Origin: Myxocyprinus asiaticus
Lineage: Eukaryota; Chordata; Actinopteri; Cypriniformes; Catostomidae
DNA: 64,000 nucleotides
Direction of reading: 5' to 3'
Assembly (NCBI RefSeq): GCF_019703515.2
Contig: NC_059382.1
Location: 10,488,001 to 10,552,000 of the forward strand
Under the pieces are notes generated by a model. That model saw nothing but the letters and a program-made list of their open reading frames with translations, was not told the origin of the DNA and made no database searches. This document shows positions 1 to 43,757 of the stretch, piece by piece. Numbering within the stretch: position 1 is the first letter of the stretch; every line of letters begins with the position of its first letter. A program made the translations under genes and the position numbers.

Positions 1-822
1 AGAATCTTGTCCCCGTAGTCCACTGGAACCAATCCCGTGGGGGCGTGTTTGTGTCACAGCTGGGCACACAGGGGCGGGGGATCTACCGCTGGAGGGCAAG
101 CGAGTGTGCTGGGGAATGGGAGGTCTGTGGGGGGATACCCGGTGGAGGTGGTCCCATTGATGTCCCCAAATCACCCCCAGTGCTAACCGACGTGGCCTCA
201 AACCCGTAGATAGAAGGACCGGTGCGGGGAGAAAGCAAGCCACGACCACAGCATTGCCATGGTCATGTTCTCGCAATGAGGACATGACTCATCCATGAAC
301 GATGTCTCCACATGGGCAGTGCCCAGACACGTAAGACAGCGATTGTGGCCGTCGGAAGCGGAGAGATAACGACCACAACCAGGAATAACACACAAATGGA
401 AAGGCATCTTTAAAAAGACGTTCCGTGTGTGCCGCTCTTTCAGAAAAAAATATACTCTTTTAGAATATACTCTTTTAAATGTTCTGCCGAAGCGACTAGG
501 GGCGTTCTCTGCTAACCACAGATGCAGAGGGGGAGAAGCCGCTGAAATGCGCCGTAAGATCCAGCAGAGAGAGGTGAATGAACTCGGCGGATGAATTCAG
601 CTCAATGAATAGAACTGCTCGGCTCCGAAGAGAAAATCTGAATCAGTGGTTGCATACCAGCACCTTTTATACCCGTATGTCCTGGGGAGTGGCATGCAAA
701 TTCCACTCGCCAATTCTCATTGGCCTTTTTTCAAAAAAGCAGAGGTGTTTGGGGCTCCCAAGAGTGACCCCTAGTGTCACTACATCGACACAACATCAAG
801 TGAGTGATAGATAGGGAACTAT
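1..822 (-). mobile_element. Retroelement fragment: gag-like zinc-finger ORF start and its promoter/leader
   Basis: On the minus strand, 407-198 encodes 69 residues with a C/H-rich finger (GCGRYLSASDGHNRCLTCLG, then CPHCENM), of a type I recall from fish retroelement gag proteins (DIRS/LTR-like; class not certain). The frame closes at 198 and similar degenerate sequence runs to the window edge. Upstream, on the same strand, is a TATA box (664-671) in a leader that reaches about 805-822. That end carries the motif GTGACACTAGGGGTCACT, familiar from cyprinid retroelement termini. Only the 5' part of the element is in view, and it is decayed. Confidence 0.6.
664..671 (-). promoter_or_regulatory. 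TATA box of the retroelement leader
   Basis: On the minus strand the sequence reads gggTATAAAAGgtgct. It lies about 255 nt upstream of the gag-like ATG at 407, in the expected orientation for driving that element. Confidence 0.5.
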
Positions 823-1292
823 ACCAGCTGTACAGTACATTAAACAAAACAAGAGCACTCACACTGATTAATATACAGCTGATCAGTGTAAAATTACATT
901 ACACAACAGTTAGTTCCAGTCCTCGATGCTTCACATGTTTGTGCTCATGCTGTTCCAAATTAGCTCTGCATAAAGCTTGTGGTGGGGATTTTGGTTCATC
1001 CCAGTGACCCTCACTGAACTTCCATTTAGAAGGTTGACATGCTTGTACAAAAAATACAATTACTTACTGTTATTTAAAGCACCACTTGACCTTTGAACAA
1101 TGTCATCATCTGAAAGGCAAGCAATTATGTTAACAATTGCAAAATTGCAAGCAATTTTATGAAACTTTTGAAAAAAAAAAACACCAAAAATAATTACAAT
1201 ATTTTAACTTTGTCTTCCAATATCTGGCATGCTTCCATTGCAACTGAATGTCCATGATGATCCTAGGAAAAATAATACTATATATATATATG

Positions 1293-2493
1293 CAGGGTTG
1301 GGAAGGTTACTTTTAAAAAGTATTCCACTACAGATTACAGAATACATACTGTAAAATGTAATTTGTAACGTATTCCATTAGATTACTCAAAGTCAGTAAC
1401 GTAATTTAAATACTTTGGATTACTTCGTCAGTACTGGCATATTTTTCACTTGTTTTGACTATAAAAGTAAATAAATTAAGAAAATTCACTTAAATTTATC
1501 TTGCTTTAAGGATTTTTTTACAGAAAAACAATATTTAAATTCTCATTTAGAATAACATTTTTGCAGTACATCTTTGCTCTAATATCAAAGGTCTTACTAA
1601 GAAACAAAAGTTATGCTCCAACATGCATTTTCATCATAGATATATTGGTTGTAGCCAGGGTTGGGGAGTAACGGATTACATGTAACGGGATTACGTATTT
1701 AAAATACAAAATATAAGTAACTGTATTCCACTACAGTTACAGTTTAAATCATTGGTAATTAGAAGATTACAGTTACATTCAAAAAGTATTTTGATTACTG
1801 AAGAGATTACTTTGCATTTTATTGTCATTTGTTTCATTTAATATTTAGTCCTTTCAGATGGAAAAATGTATACATATAAATGATGCGATTCAAAGTGCAT
1901 TTGAACAGCGGTGAAACACTTTCTTATGATGTGTTACATTCATACGAATAGACAGAGAAGTAAGGTTGAAGTTTGGAGCAGAAGAAATAGAAATAAACCT
2001 TGTGTAAATTGTCAGCTTTATGCTAAGCTAAAATGCTATTTCTAGCCATTTTACATGCATGTTACCAGGCATGATCATATTTTTATATCAAGAAAATTCA
2101 CGTTGGATCATGATTTCTTTTTTCTAGTAACACCTTTGATATTACGGCATAAATCTTATTCTTGATAATAATTTTTGTATTCCTGTAAAAATATCTAAAA
2201 ATCCTTAAAACAAAATTAATTAGATTTATCTTGTTTTAGAAACAACACTGCTTAAGAGTTAGGTTTTTCAGAGAATGTATTTTTAACATGTGTATTTTGT
2301 CTTACTGTACTGGCAGAGTTATTATAGTCAAAACAAGTGAAAAAATCTACAAGTGCTGAAGAAGTAATCCAATTATTCAGAATACGTTACTGACCTTGAG
2401 TAATCTAACAGAATACGTTACAAATTACATTTTACAGCATGTATTCTGTAATCTGTAGTGGAATACATTTCAAAAGTAACCTTCCCAACCCTG
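1293..2493. mobile_element. Nested hAT-like MITEs with CAGGGTTGGG termini
   Basis: A CAGGGTTGGGAAGGTTAC terminus starts at 1293 and its inverted counterpart ends at 2493. The two arms (about 1293-1530 and 2190-2493) are imperfect inverted copies over about 250 bp or more. A related but different terminus (CAGGGTTGGGGAGTAACGG) starts at 1656 inside. An 8-bp near-duplication, gttgtagc at 1648-1655 and gttgtaga at 2494-2501, flanks 1656-2493. This fits hAT-type 8-bp target duplications and suggests that the 1656-2493 unit inserted, or was assembled, separately from the 1293 end. No coding capacity. Confidence 0.65.
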
Positions 2494-2902
2494 GTTGTAG
2501 ATTTTTGTACGATGTTAAATGCTACATTTGTTAGCATTTCTTGTCAAAATACCCTAACCTCAAAAAAAGAAAAAAAAAAAGAAAAAACATTGACATGGCA
2601 TGTAATTGTGTATTTATTGGATTTATGTTTCATCTGTCAAAGCGTTTCTAACTGTTTTCTTGATAAGCTGTAGAAACGTGATGTAGCTCCTCTATTAAGC
2701 TCCCAAGGGAAAATTCCTTAGTGACATCACTCACAACAGTAACATGTAACATAAATATATATAAATAAATAAAAATTACCAACAATCTTTTGAATGTCCA
2801 TGTACTAAAATAAAATATTTGATGCTATGAGTGTACCTTCATTTACTATTATTATTATTTTGAATGGCCATGGAAAATGAAGCAATGTGATAACAATTTT
2901 AC

Positions 2903-3487
2903 CTTGACGCAAAAAGTAGTCCGTTAATTTACCTGATGAACTTTCATCTTTTGCTGACCCTTTATGCTTCGCAGAGCTAATGTGTGATTCTAAATCACTT
3001 GCACCTTTATTAGCAACTGACACATAAGTGCCAGCTTTACATGTCATACATTCTGCTTCCCATGGATCTCGACCTGGACGAAAGCATGGGAATTTTTTGT
3101 GCAAATCTTCTGTAAATTTGCACTTTCGTTTGGGCATTGTATCCACTCAGCTGTCATTTGCTGCTACTGTCAAGCAACTGTTTGATGCCAAACACAGCAG
3201 CGCTTCGTGCATTCACGGAGAGATTGACAGGCAGGAATTTGGCCAATAGTTGCTGCAAGCCTCTTATAATCGACCAATTGGTGTGCGAGAAGGCGGGACT
3301 TACAAAGAGGGGTTAAAGCAATGCAAATATGCGCGCACACAGTGAAGTATTAGACCAGATGCACATCATTATGCAACTAAAACCGAATCCCAGACATATT
3401 CGCAAATATAGAAATCCTGGCCGGATGCTTTTTTAAGGTCCGAAAAAGAGGACATGTCCGGTAAAAAGAGGACGTATGGTCACCCTA
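2903..3487 (-). mobile_element. 5' end of a hAT-like DNA transposon with its first coding exon
   Basis: On the minus strand the terminus reads CTAGGGTGACCATACGTCC at 3487, followed by about 340 nt of leader. The coding exon starts with ATG at 3139-3137 (MPKRKCKFTEDLHKKF) and ends at a donor-like CAAG|gtaaaa at 2903. The peptide contains a C-x2-C ... H-x4-H finger (CMTCKAG ... HISSAKHKG), like the BED/TTF-type fingers at the N-terminus of fish hAT-derived proteins. No transposase catalytic region is seen further left; only the 5' end remains. Family assignment rests on the finger and the terminus, without a database check. Confidence 0.55.
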
Positions 3488-5990
3488 GAACAATGAAACA
3501 ATTTAAATATTACATCGGTACATTTTACACATTTTAACTCCCAAATTATAGGTTTTGTTTCAATATTTACTCATTTTATTTCACTGACACAGAAGTGAAA
3601 AGCAATAGGCTACTCACATATCCTCGATGAATCACAGCAGATCTGCTTCAGGCGGCCCAACTGACAGCGTGGTGAAAACCTTCATCACACAATGTAAAAT
3701 TGCCAACCTTCTCGCCACGTTGTCGCAACATCAGTCAAAGGTTGTCAATGTTGAGACAATGTTCTGTGTTTGCTAGGTATGCATAATAACTTGAACATTG
3801 CTTTACAGCAGGCCATGTAAGGTCCGATCATGACTAAAATGGACATTTATTGTTGAATGCGGTGAATTTATACAGAAGCAATGCTTTAAATAATGAGGAC
3901 GATTTAAGACGCAACTTTTCAATGCTGTCGCTGATAGCATGCAAATGCACCATACGCTGTCAGCATGCTTAAACATTACAAAAAGTGGCATCTTTAATTC
4001 TTCACTTTAAAATCACCACAGCTTAAAATATTAAATTTACTAGTTTGTTGTTGGATGACTAGTGGAGCACCCTGTCCCATTTATAGAATGTGTCTAGTTC
4101 TAGGACTTCTGTCTGCTTGTTTTACATCCGTTGTCTTCTGTGGATGCCTTTAACATCTTCACTGACTCCACATATGAGTCATGTGATATATTTCATGTTT
4201 TCTAAATTCATACGAGAGTTTTGTGTGGGTTACACACCTAAAGATCGAAATTGCACATTGTCTGCCACAGACTGTCTTGGGTGTTTTATTCCTGCAGGGG
4301 GCGCTTGACCCGGGACAAAGCACCCCCTTCACAGCACTGGGGAGACATGTGCCCACCCCCGTCTCCCCCAGTTCTATGCCAGTGCTCATCGCATATTGTT
4401 CCAAACCTGTGTGATTTTTTTATTCTGTGGAACAAATAAGAATATATTTTAAAGAATGTCCAAACTAGTTATTTCCATATACAGCAAAATGGGGAATGGG
4501 GACTCCAAAAATGACAATCAAGCACCACTAAAGCAGTCGATATGATTTGCTAACTGTAAGACAATACTTCTGAAGCCATGCAATAGGTTTGTGTGAGAAA
4601 TAAATTGAAGTTTAAAGCAGTATTTGCTGAAAATCTTCACTTCAGCTTTCAAATCTTATTTGCGCTTGCGTACATTCAAATATGGACGGCAAAGACGTGC
4701 CAGATTTGATATCTATGAGGATTTGTCACAAGACGCATGAGAAACTATTCACAAAATATATTAAAAAAAAAAAACAAAGAAAATAATGCAGGTTTAAAAT
4801 GACATAAGGATAATTAAATTATGACAGCATTCTTTATGGCTGAACAATCCCTTTCATTCAAACTGTGGGTATGTTTACATCCATTTTCAACAATATTAAC
4901 CTCATTTTGGGCTTGTTTTTAATTTGATTTACTCGATTTTTGGAATGACTGGTATTTCAATGAATTTTAAGAGTATTTTTTATTGGGGTTGAGCAGCACA
5001 TACATTTTTAAACAGTCTACAGCTCTGTTTTATCCTTAGGTCTTGTCTTTTCTTTCTGCTTTTCTCTCTCTTTCTGCTGCTGCTCTTTTTCCCTCCGTCT
5101 CATTTAATCCCCTCTTTCCCTTCTTGTCTTTGTGTTCCCTTTCTCTCTCTCTCCCATCCCCTCCCGCCATTTCTTCCTCTCTTTCTTTCACTAGTGTTCC
5201 CATCTTTGCTTGTGTCACTTTTGATTGTAATGACATGCCCTGGGGGTAACTCAGCCCCTGCGCACCATGGCTTGCTCTGTTGGTAATAGCTGTTATTCCT
5301 GATGTGAGAGTGATTGTGTAAATTCCAACAGCGGGGCCCTGAGTGTGTTTGTGAATGTGAGAGCTTGTGAAAGAAAGAGAGTGTGTATTTGTGTGCTGTT
5401 CTGTGCTCTTTGTTCATTCTTTCCTTATAATTAATTTGTTATCTCAGTATGACAACCATTCTAAGGTTTTGGATACCTATAATAAAGCAGTTTTGTACAT
5501 TGTTGAGAACTATAAGCAATAACTCTTAGTAGGTGGTACTCAGGTTCTCATCAGAATACCGAATATTTGGAACCCATGACTGGACATTTCCTTTTCCTTT
5601 TCCTTTTTCTTTCTTTTCTTTTTTGTTTTTTTTTTTTTTTGTTGTTGTTTTTTTTTTAATATGGGAGGAATGCTTACAGTAAATAATAAACCTAGGGGCA
5701 AGAGTAGATTTCCTATTATTGTTTTTATTTTTTACTCATATTCACACATCTCTACTTCTATACAGTTACTGTATCTATTCTTTAAAATCAAGTCTACCAA
5801 TTAAACTGCACTATTTGGGGGGTCTCTAAAGAATAGCACCCAACGACATTACATCACTATGCATTCAACAGGAAACAATGGTGTTTATAGGTAAAGTAAC
5901 TTTTATGCAGATAACTTTTAATTTAGATACTTAATGTGTTGTTTGCACAATAACCTTTTGCAAAATAGGAGTAGGAAAGCATTGCATTTT
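3488..5990 (+). other. NBEA intron, mostly unique sequence
   Basis: No supported exon. It holds a strongly pyrimidine-rich tract on the + strand (about 5037-5200), where the ORFs seen are low-complexity artefacts, and a T-rich stretch at about 5588-5660. The rest is AT-rich intronic DNA. Confidence 0.6.
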
Positions 5991-6335
5991 AATCTCAGCC
6001 CTCAATCTCATATGAAAAAGTAGTGAATATTTCAATCACAAAACAACTTTATAAAATGTAATGGCTTATTGATATTAATAATAATACAATATATATATAT
6101 GATTATTTAGAATATTAATATAATATATAATATTAATCTTGCATATTATGTTTTTTTTTTGTGTGTGTGTAGTCTAATGATTATTTAGTTATTGTGTCAA
6201 AAATTAGAAACGTATAGCATTTTAATCTCAGCCCAAAACAAAGATAAAAAGTAGTGAATATTTAAATTTCAAAGGAACTTTTCAAAATGTAATGGCTTAT
6301 TGATAATAATAATAATAATACACACTGTATATTAA
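5985..6335. repeat. Two tandem ~230-bp copies within the NBEA intron
   Basis: The block gcattttaatctcagccc ... aatggcttattgata followed by AAT repeats occurs at about 5985-6110 and again at about 6218-6330. AT-rich filler separates the copies. Confidence 0.6.
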
Positions 6336-6365
6336 TATGTATATAATATTAATATTATAGATAAT

Positions 6366-6422
<57 letters not shown>

Positions 6423-6473
6423 ATGATTATTTATAATATTAAAATAATATATAATATTAATGTTGCATATATT

Positions 6474-6544
<71 letters not shown>

Positions 6545-6570
6545 ATTTTTTTTTTTTTTTTTTTTTTTTT
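6366..6570. repeat. (TA)n microsatellites followed by a poly-T run
   Basis: (TA)n runs at about 6368-6418 and 6478-6541, then T20 or more at about 6548-6570. Expansion-prone simple sequence; the 64-residue ORF here is an artefact. Confidence 0.95.
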
Positions 6571-6745
6571 CATTAAAGCAGTATGATTGTCTCTCAAAAA
6601 AAGATTGCAACTGTTAAAACTGTGTGAGGGTTTTTATTTATTTATTTTGTTTTTGGACCCACTTATATGCCTCTCGGACTGTTGCAAGCCTTCTAAAACA
6701 GGAAGCATTGGCCAGAGTGTATATTTGTCTGTGTTTCCGTCTGCA

Positions 6746-7043
6746 ACTTTGTATGTGTGTGTGTGTGTGGGCAGGTTTAAGTGGTTTACGATGACTTTTT
6801 TTTTAGGTTACAAACTGGTAATTACACGGGTATTATGCTGTAAATGTGGTTTATGAGGATATTTGTAGTGTCCCCAGAATTGATATCACTTAAAAAACAT
6901 ACTAAACAATGTTTTATTAAAAATGTAAAAATGCAGACATTTTTTTGTGAGGGTTAGGTTGAGGGTTAGGGGATAGAATCTATAGTTTGTACAATATAAA
7001 AATCATTATGTCTATGGAGAGTCCTCATAATGATAGCTGCACC

Positions 7044-7085
<42 letters not shown>

Positions 7086-7378
7086 GGTTTGGGTGGTTTA
7101 CAAAGACGATTTTTAGGTTACAAACTGGTAATTACAAAGGTATTATGCTACAAATGTGGTTTATGAGGACATTTCTAGTGCCCCCATTATTCAAATCATT
7201 TAAAAAACATTCTAAACAATGTTTTTTTTGTTTTTATTTTTTATGTAAAAATGCAGAAAGATTTTTGTGAGGGTTAAGTTTAGGGGTAGGTTTAGGGTTA
7301 GGGGATAGAATCTATAGTTCGAACTAAAAATCATTATGTCTATGGAGAGTCCTCATAAGTATAGCTGCACCAATATGT
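6746..7378. repeat. Two tandem ~305-bp copies of a fish intron repeat, each beginning with (GT)n
   Basis: The block starting GTGTGTG then ggtttacRatgac, with the shared core ttaggttacaaactggtaat and ending at tatggagagtcctcataa, occurs at about 6750-7049 and 7049-7378. Each copy ends in atagctgcaccaa, and the (GT)n tract of the second copy begins there. The copies differ by substitutions and small indels. The second copy ends about 70 bp before an NBEA exon. Confidence 0.75.
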
Positions 7379-7442
7379 GTGTGTGTTTGTGTTCATGTTG
7401 TGTGTGTGTACCTTTCACCTCTAATTGCCCCACTCTCTATGA

Positions 7443-39057
<31,615 letters not shown>

Positions 39058-40019
39058 GAGAAATCAGCCAATCACAGGAAGCTGCAACCTCAAACGAAAA
39101 TGTGCCATAATGGAAGGTGACATAGCTAACGGAGCAGAGAAACACAGAAGATGCAGAAAAAAGATCAAGTTGGAGAGGCCAAAACAGTTGTTTCAAATGT
39201 TTTAAGCATAGTAACAAACTGCAACCCCAGCTCTATGGAGATACTGTATGTGTACATATCTTCAAAAATGCAAAGGGATGATTAAAAGGTTTTAAAATAA
39301 ATGGAGACAGCACAGATGGAGGACAGCATATCTTTGTTTTTCATCACAAATTTTATCGAAATATCATCTGAGCCAACTATATGCTTGTTAAAACAGCCTC
39401 GTTACTTGTAGTCCCATCATTTTAACTGTGAAAATAATACTTTGCATAGAGAACCAACAATATTTTTATGGGGTTTGTTTTCTATTTGTTTGCAGCATTT
39501 ATTACTTTCTCTAGGATTTTTTAAGGCCCTTGGGGGAGAAAAGGTAGCCAAACAATTACTAAATTAATTTCCTCCATCTGATGCTTAACTCATTATGTAA
39601 ATTATATAAAATGTTTATTTAAAAACGTGTCTGTGAGGCTGCTTTCTAAAATATTCAGCTTTAAAATGTCTATCCAGTTTTCATACATTTGACATGCATT
39701 AAAAGTGTGACAAGAAAAAAAATAAGCACTTTTGTTTACTGTGATGTCCTGTATTTGAATGTATGTTGTCAGTCTCCCCATTTGAAGATGGATGATTTTG
39801 TCTGTTGTGAAAGTATTTTGTTTCAAATCGTGAACCAGGTTACATCTGGACTTCATGATGTATGCAGTATTGCAAAGTTGCAGATCCTTTTAAGAAATCA
39901 TTTGTCCATTCTGGCATCATGTGCAGTCCAGGAATATTTCAAGCACTAAATGGGGGTTAACACTTATGGTGCTAGAACATTCCATTTAATTGTCATTCAT
40001 TGTCATTGTTATACCAAAA

Positions 40020-40070
<51 letters not shown>

Positions 40071-41118
40071 TTCTTGTGCTGTTTAGCATTTAAAATTTAT
40101 ATGGTAGTTTCACAAACAAATCTACCAAACCAAAACATCAGTGATGGTTTTAGACAGGAATTTGCACTTTTATTTTACATTTTATTAAGCAAATCAATGT
40201 ATCTGAGTATATTAGTTAGTCCTGATCTAATTTAAACTTGGAACTTTTGCTTCTCACATGATGCTGTCAAAATATTTTGAGTATGAGTGTGCTACATATG
40301 TTTTATTGCCTACTGGCATCAAGATCTTTTAAAACTGCACTTGGAAACAGAATATAACATTGTAAAATCACTGTTGTAAGCAAGACATTATATATGATGT
40401 ATTTGCATCTTTAATTCTATTACATAATGTAAAATAAACATAAAAAATCTAGAGTTTATAAATCAAAATAAAAAAGCTAAATGATTTTTATTCGTTATGT
40501 AGTGCAAATACGTAAAATATTCTCCCATCAGAAGATAAGATTGAGGTTATTTATTTATTTTAGTACACTTTTACTGTACCATACATACACTTGTGCCATA
40601 CAATAAAGATAGTACCATAATTAACATTTTAGTTACAAGAGTAGCAATTTAGATTTTATATACTGTATAAACACATACACAAGTTATGACAAGTTATTTT
40701 TAAATACAATAACAATATGTTTTGCTTAATGATTTACGTTGAAATGCCTCAGATTAAAAATGACCTGTTATTTGATGAGAATATTTTCCATCAGAAACAT
40801 TGTTTAATAAGTGATGGTGCCTGCTAATTTAGTAGATATTTTACAAATTCATTTGGTTACTTTTTGGTCATAACTTATATCTTCACGTTAATGTCCAGGT
40901 GAATCATTGTGGAATGAGAGAAATGGCTTTGCTTACTTTCTGTTTATAATAAAAAATATTGAGTACTGTGCATTGCATCATACATTAATACTATTCATAT
41001 TGCATAACATTTAAAAAAGAAAAACTTTGCTAATGATGACTGGTGTACTAAATCTGCAATTGAGACAAAGCAGTATTGATCCTGGTGTTTAATGTGTGTG
41101 TCTGTGATTGCAGGAAAT
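39058..41118 (+). other. nbea: nbea 3' UTR region (extent inferred)
   Basis: Non-coding AT-rich sequence after the TGA, with candidate polyadenylation signals AATAAA at 39296-39301, 40433-40438 and 40602-40607. An (ATT)n microsatellite lies at about 40021-40069. Which signal is used cannot be told from sequence alone. Confidence 0.5.
39296..39301 (+). promoter_or_regulatory. nbea: Candidate nbea polyadenylation signal (proximal)
   Basis: AATAAA 239 nt after the stop codon. Distal AATAAA copies at 40433 and 40602 are alternatives. Confidence 0.35.
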
Positions 41119-42055
41119 ACTGAACTCACTGAACGTGTTGATTGCATCTCGCTGAACGTCTCACTGAATGTGCCGTTTGCGTCTCACTGAACTTCTCACT
41201 GAACGTATCGTTTGCGTCTCACTGAATGTGTCGTTTGCGTCTCACTGAATGTGTCGTTTGCGTCTCACTGAACGTGTTATTTGCGTCTCACTGAACGTGC
41301 CATTTGCATCTCAATGAACGTCTTATTCAACGTGTCTATGGCGTCTCACTGAACATCTCACTGAATGTGCCGTTTGCGTTTCACTGAACTTCTCACTGAA
41401 CGTATCTTTGCGTCTCACTGAACATGTAGTTTGCGTTTCACTGAACGTCTCACTGAACGTGTCGTTTGCGTCTCACTGAACGTGTCATTTGCGTCTCACT
41501 GAACTTCTCACTGAACGTATCTTTGCATCTCACTGAACAAGTAGTTTGAGTCTCACTGAACGTCTCACTGAATGTGTCGTTTGCGTCTCACTGAACGTGT
41601 TATTTGCGTCTCACTGAACGTGCCGTTTGCATCTCAATGAACGTCTTATTCAACGTGTCTATGGCGTCTCACTGAACGTCTCACTGAATGTGCCGTTTGC
41701 GTTTCACTGAACTTCTCACTGAACGTATCCTTTGCGTCTCACTGAACATGTAGTTTGCGTTTCACTGAACGTCTCACTGAATGTGTCGTTTGCGTCTCAC
41801 TGAACGTGTCATTTGCATCTCACTGAACGTCTCACTGAACGTATCTTTGCGTCTCACTGAATAAGTAGTTTGCGTCTCACTGAACGTCTCACTGAATGTG
41901 TCGTTTGCGTCTCACTGAACGTGTTATTTGCGTCTCACTGAACGTGCCGTTTGCATCTCAATGAACGTCTTATTCAACGTGTCTATGGCGTCTCACTGAA
42001 CGTCTCACTGAACGTGTCGTTTGCATTTCATTGAACGTGTTGTTTGCATCTCACC
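41119..42055. repeat. Minisatellite array, 23-bp unit with higher-order structure (block 1)
   Basis: Tandem units of the type TCTCACTGAACGTGTCGTTTGCG (23 bp), mixed with 12-bp half units TCTCACTGAACG. A variant segment with tcttattcaacgtgtctatg recurs at 41321, 41644 and 41968, showing a higher-order period of about 323 bp. The array lies between the convergent ends of nbea and dclk1. Confidence 0.92.
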
Positions 42056-42480
42056 GCCAGGTTAAACTGCACCTTATCTTTGTGTTTGGAAGCATTTTGT
42101 GACTCTAAGGCTGTTCTCTGTAGTCCTTCAATTAAATGCACTGAACCTATGAGACACAAATTCCCTAAGTGCACGCTCGAGTGCCTGTGCTCACGCTGTT
42201 GTAGTCCAGCACGCATTCGGCCAAACAAATGGTGTTTCACATAAGGCTGACATTTACGTGGATTTATAATAGATATCTAAAAAAATTGTTTTAGAGCACG
42301 AGGGCCCTTGGGTTTAGAGGCCCGTGGGCAACGGCCCAATCTGCCCTGTGGTTAATCCGTGCCTGATCATGGAATATCAGTTTTGCCTTTCTGTGGGCCT
42401 CCCTCTCTGTGAGGGGAGTAAATGTTACAGTATTTACAGGTGACGCCCCTGTAAATAATGCCATCGCAGAGAACACGTGA
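42056..42480. other. Non-repetitive spacer inside the minisatellite
   Basis: Unrelated GC-richer sequence that interrupts the array. No domain or known element is recognised. It may be an insertion into the array. Confidence 0.5.
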
Positions 42481-42483
42481 TTC

Positions 42484-42940
42484 TGCGTCTCACTGAACGT
42501 CTCACCGAGTGTGTTGTTTGCGTCTCACTGAACGTCTCACTGAATGTCTCACTGAACGTGTCATTTACATCTCACTGAACGACTCAATGAACATGTTGTT
42601 TGCATCTCACTGAACGTCTCACTAAACATGTCGTTTGCGTCTCACTGAACGTGTCGTTTATGTCTCACTGAACGACTCACTGAACATGTTGTTTGCATCT
42701 CACTGAATGTCTCACTAAACGTGTCGTTTGCGTCTCACTGAACGTGTCGTTTACGTCTCACTGAACATGTCATTTGCATCTCACTGAACGTGCCGTTTAC
42801 GTCTCACTGAACATCTCACTGAACGTGTCGTTTGCATCTGACTGAATGTCTCATTAAACGTGTCGTTTACGTCTCACTGAACATGTCATTTGCATCTCAC
42901 TGAACGTCTCACTGAAAGTGTCGTCTGCATCTCACTGAAT
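42484..42940. repeat. Minisatellite array, block 2
   Basis: The same TCTCACTGAACG-based units resume after the spacer and end near 42940. These units are more diverged (cgactcactgaacatgttgtt and similar). Confidence 0.9.
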
Positions 42941-42944
42941 GTCC

Positions 42945-43734
42945 CTCTTCCTCTTCTACAACCTCCTCATCTTCCTCAGACACTTAAGGGTGCTCTCGCA
43001 CACACCACAATGTGCAACACTGGTCGTTATCACTTTGGGGAGCAGAGAGCAGACATTCGCTTGTTTAGTGAATGTTCCTAAAGTGCAGCCTCCAGCTCTC
43101 TGTACTCCGCTGACAATATGGTGAAACTCATTATATTTGATATGTGCTTGATCATTGGCAGTATCATTCATAGTGGCTAACTGCATTTCGTTAACATGTC
43201 TTCATTGACCCTGGAAGCAATTGCACCTCGACCCATAAAATTTATGAAAATGAAACATTGCAAACGCACATCTGATGAACGAAGAAGTGTTCGTCTAAAG
43301 GTAAAAGGTTGCTAATTCTGCACAAAATGATCAAAAAACCACATTTAATTATGTAGTTATTAAGATTATTTAAGAAAATAAATGTAGCCTAAACATTTCC
43401 CTGCAAGGTAAATTATAAGTAGGCCTATTTATAAAGTTATGCACAAGTATAATGAAGTTTTAACGATGAGTGACACAACACTCACATTTCAGCACTTCAC
43501 AATATGGACAGAGAATATCTTGGCGCTTAAAGCGCGTCCTCGCGCATTCATGTTCAGTGCGGTTGTGGGAAACGCACGTAAAAAATAACAAACATTCATA
43601 AAATCGCTAAGATCAATCGTTATTGGGAAACGGGGCATGGTAAGGAGACTTATGCAGACACCTGCAGGACTAAATGAACATCCATTTGGCCTTCTGTAAT
43701 GAATTGTAAGGAATGTAAAGAACTGAGTCAGGTT
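42945..43734. other. Intergenic sequence between nbea and dclk1
   Basis: No gene recognised. It contains a short GC-richer stretch (42945-43130) and then AT-rich DNA up to the presumed dclk1 3' end. Confidence 0.5.
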
Positions 43735-43751
43735 TCTGCTTCAGGAAATCG

Positions 43752-43757
43752 TTTATT
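43752..43757 (-). promoter_or_regulatory. dclk1: Candidate dclk1 polyadenylation signal
   Basis: The minus strand reads gtgAATAAAcga, followed about 15-25 nt on by tgaagcagaaacctgac. It is the last good signal before the minisatellite side. Confidence 0.35.

Noticed and set aside
5036..5417. Arg/Glu/Lys-rich minus ORFs of 66-105 residues
   Set aside because: Products of a polypyrimidine tract, low complexity.
7261..7310. Telomere-like GGGTTAGG/TTTAGGG words
   Set aside because: Only a few imperfect units inside a known tandem intron repeat; not a telomeric array.
41119..42940. CRISPR-like regular repeats
   Set aside because: Units are contiguous tandem minisatellite repeats without unique spacers, in a vertebrate genome.
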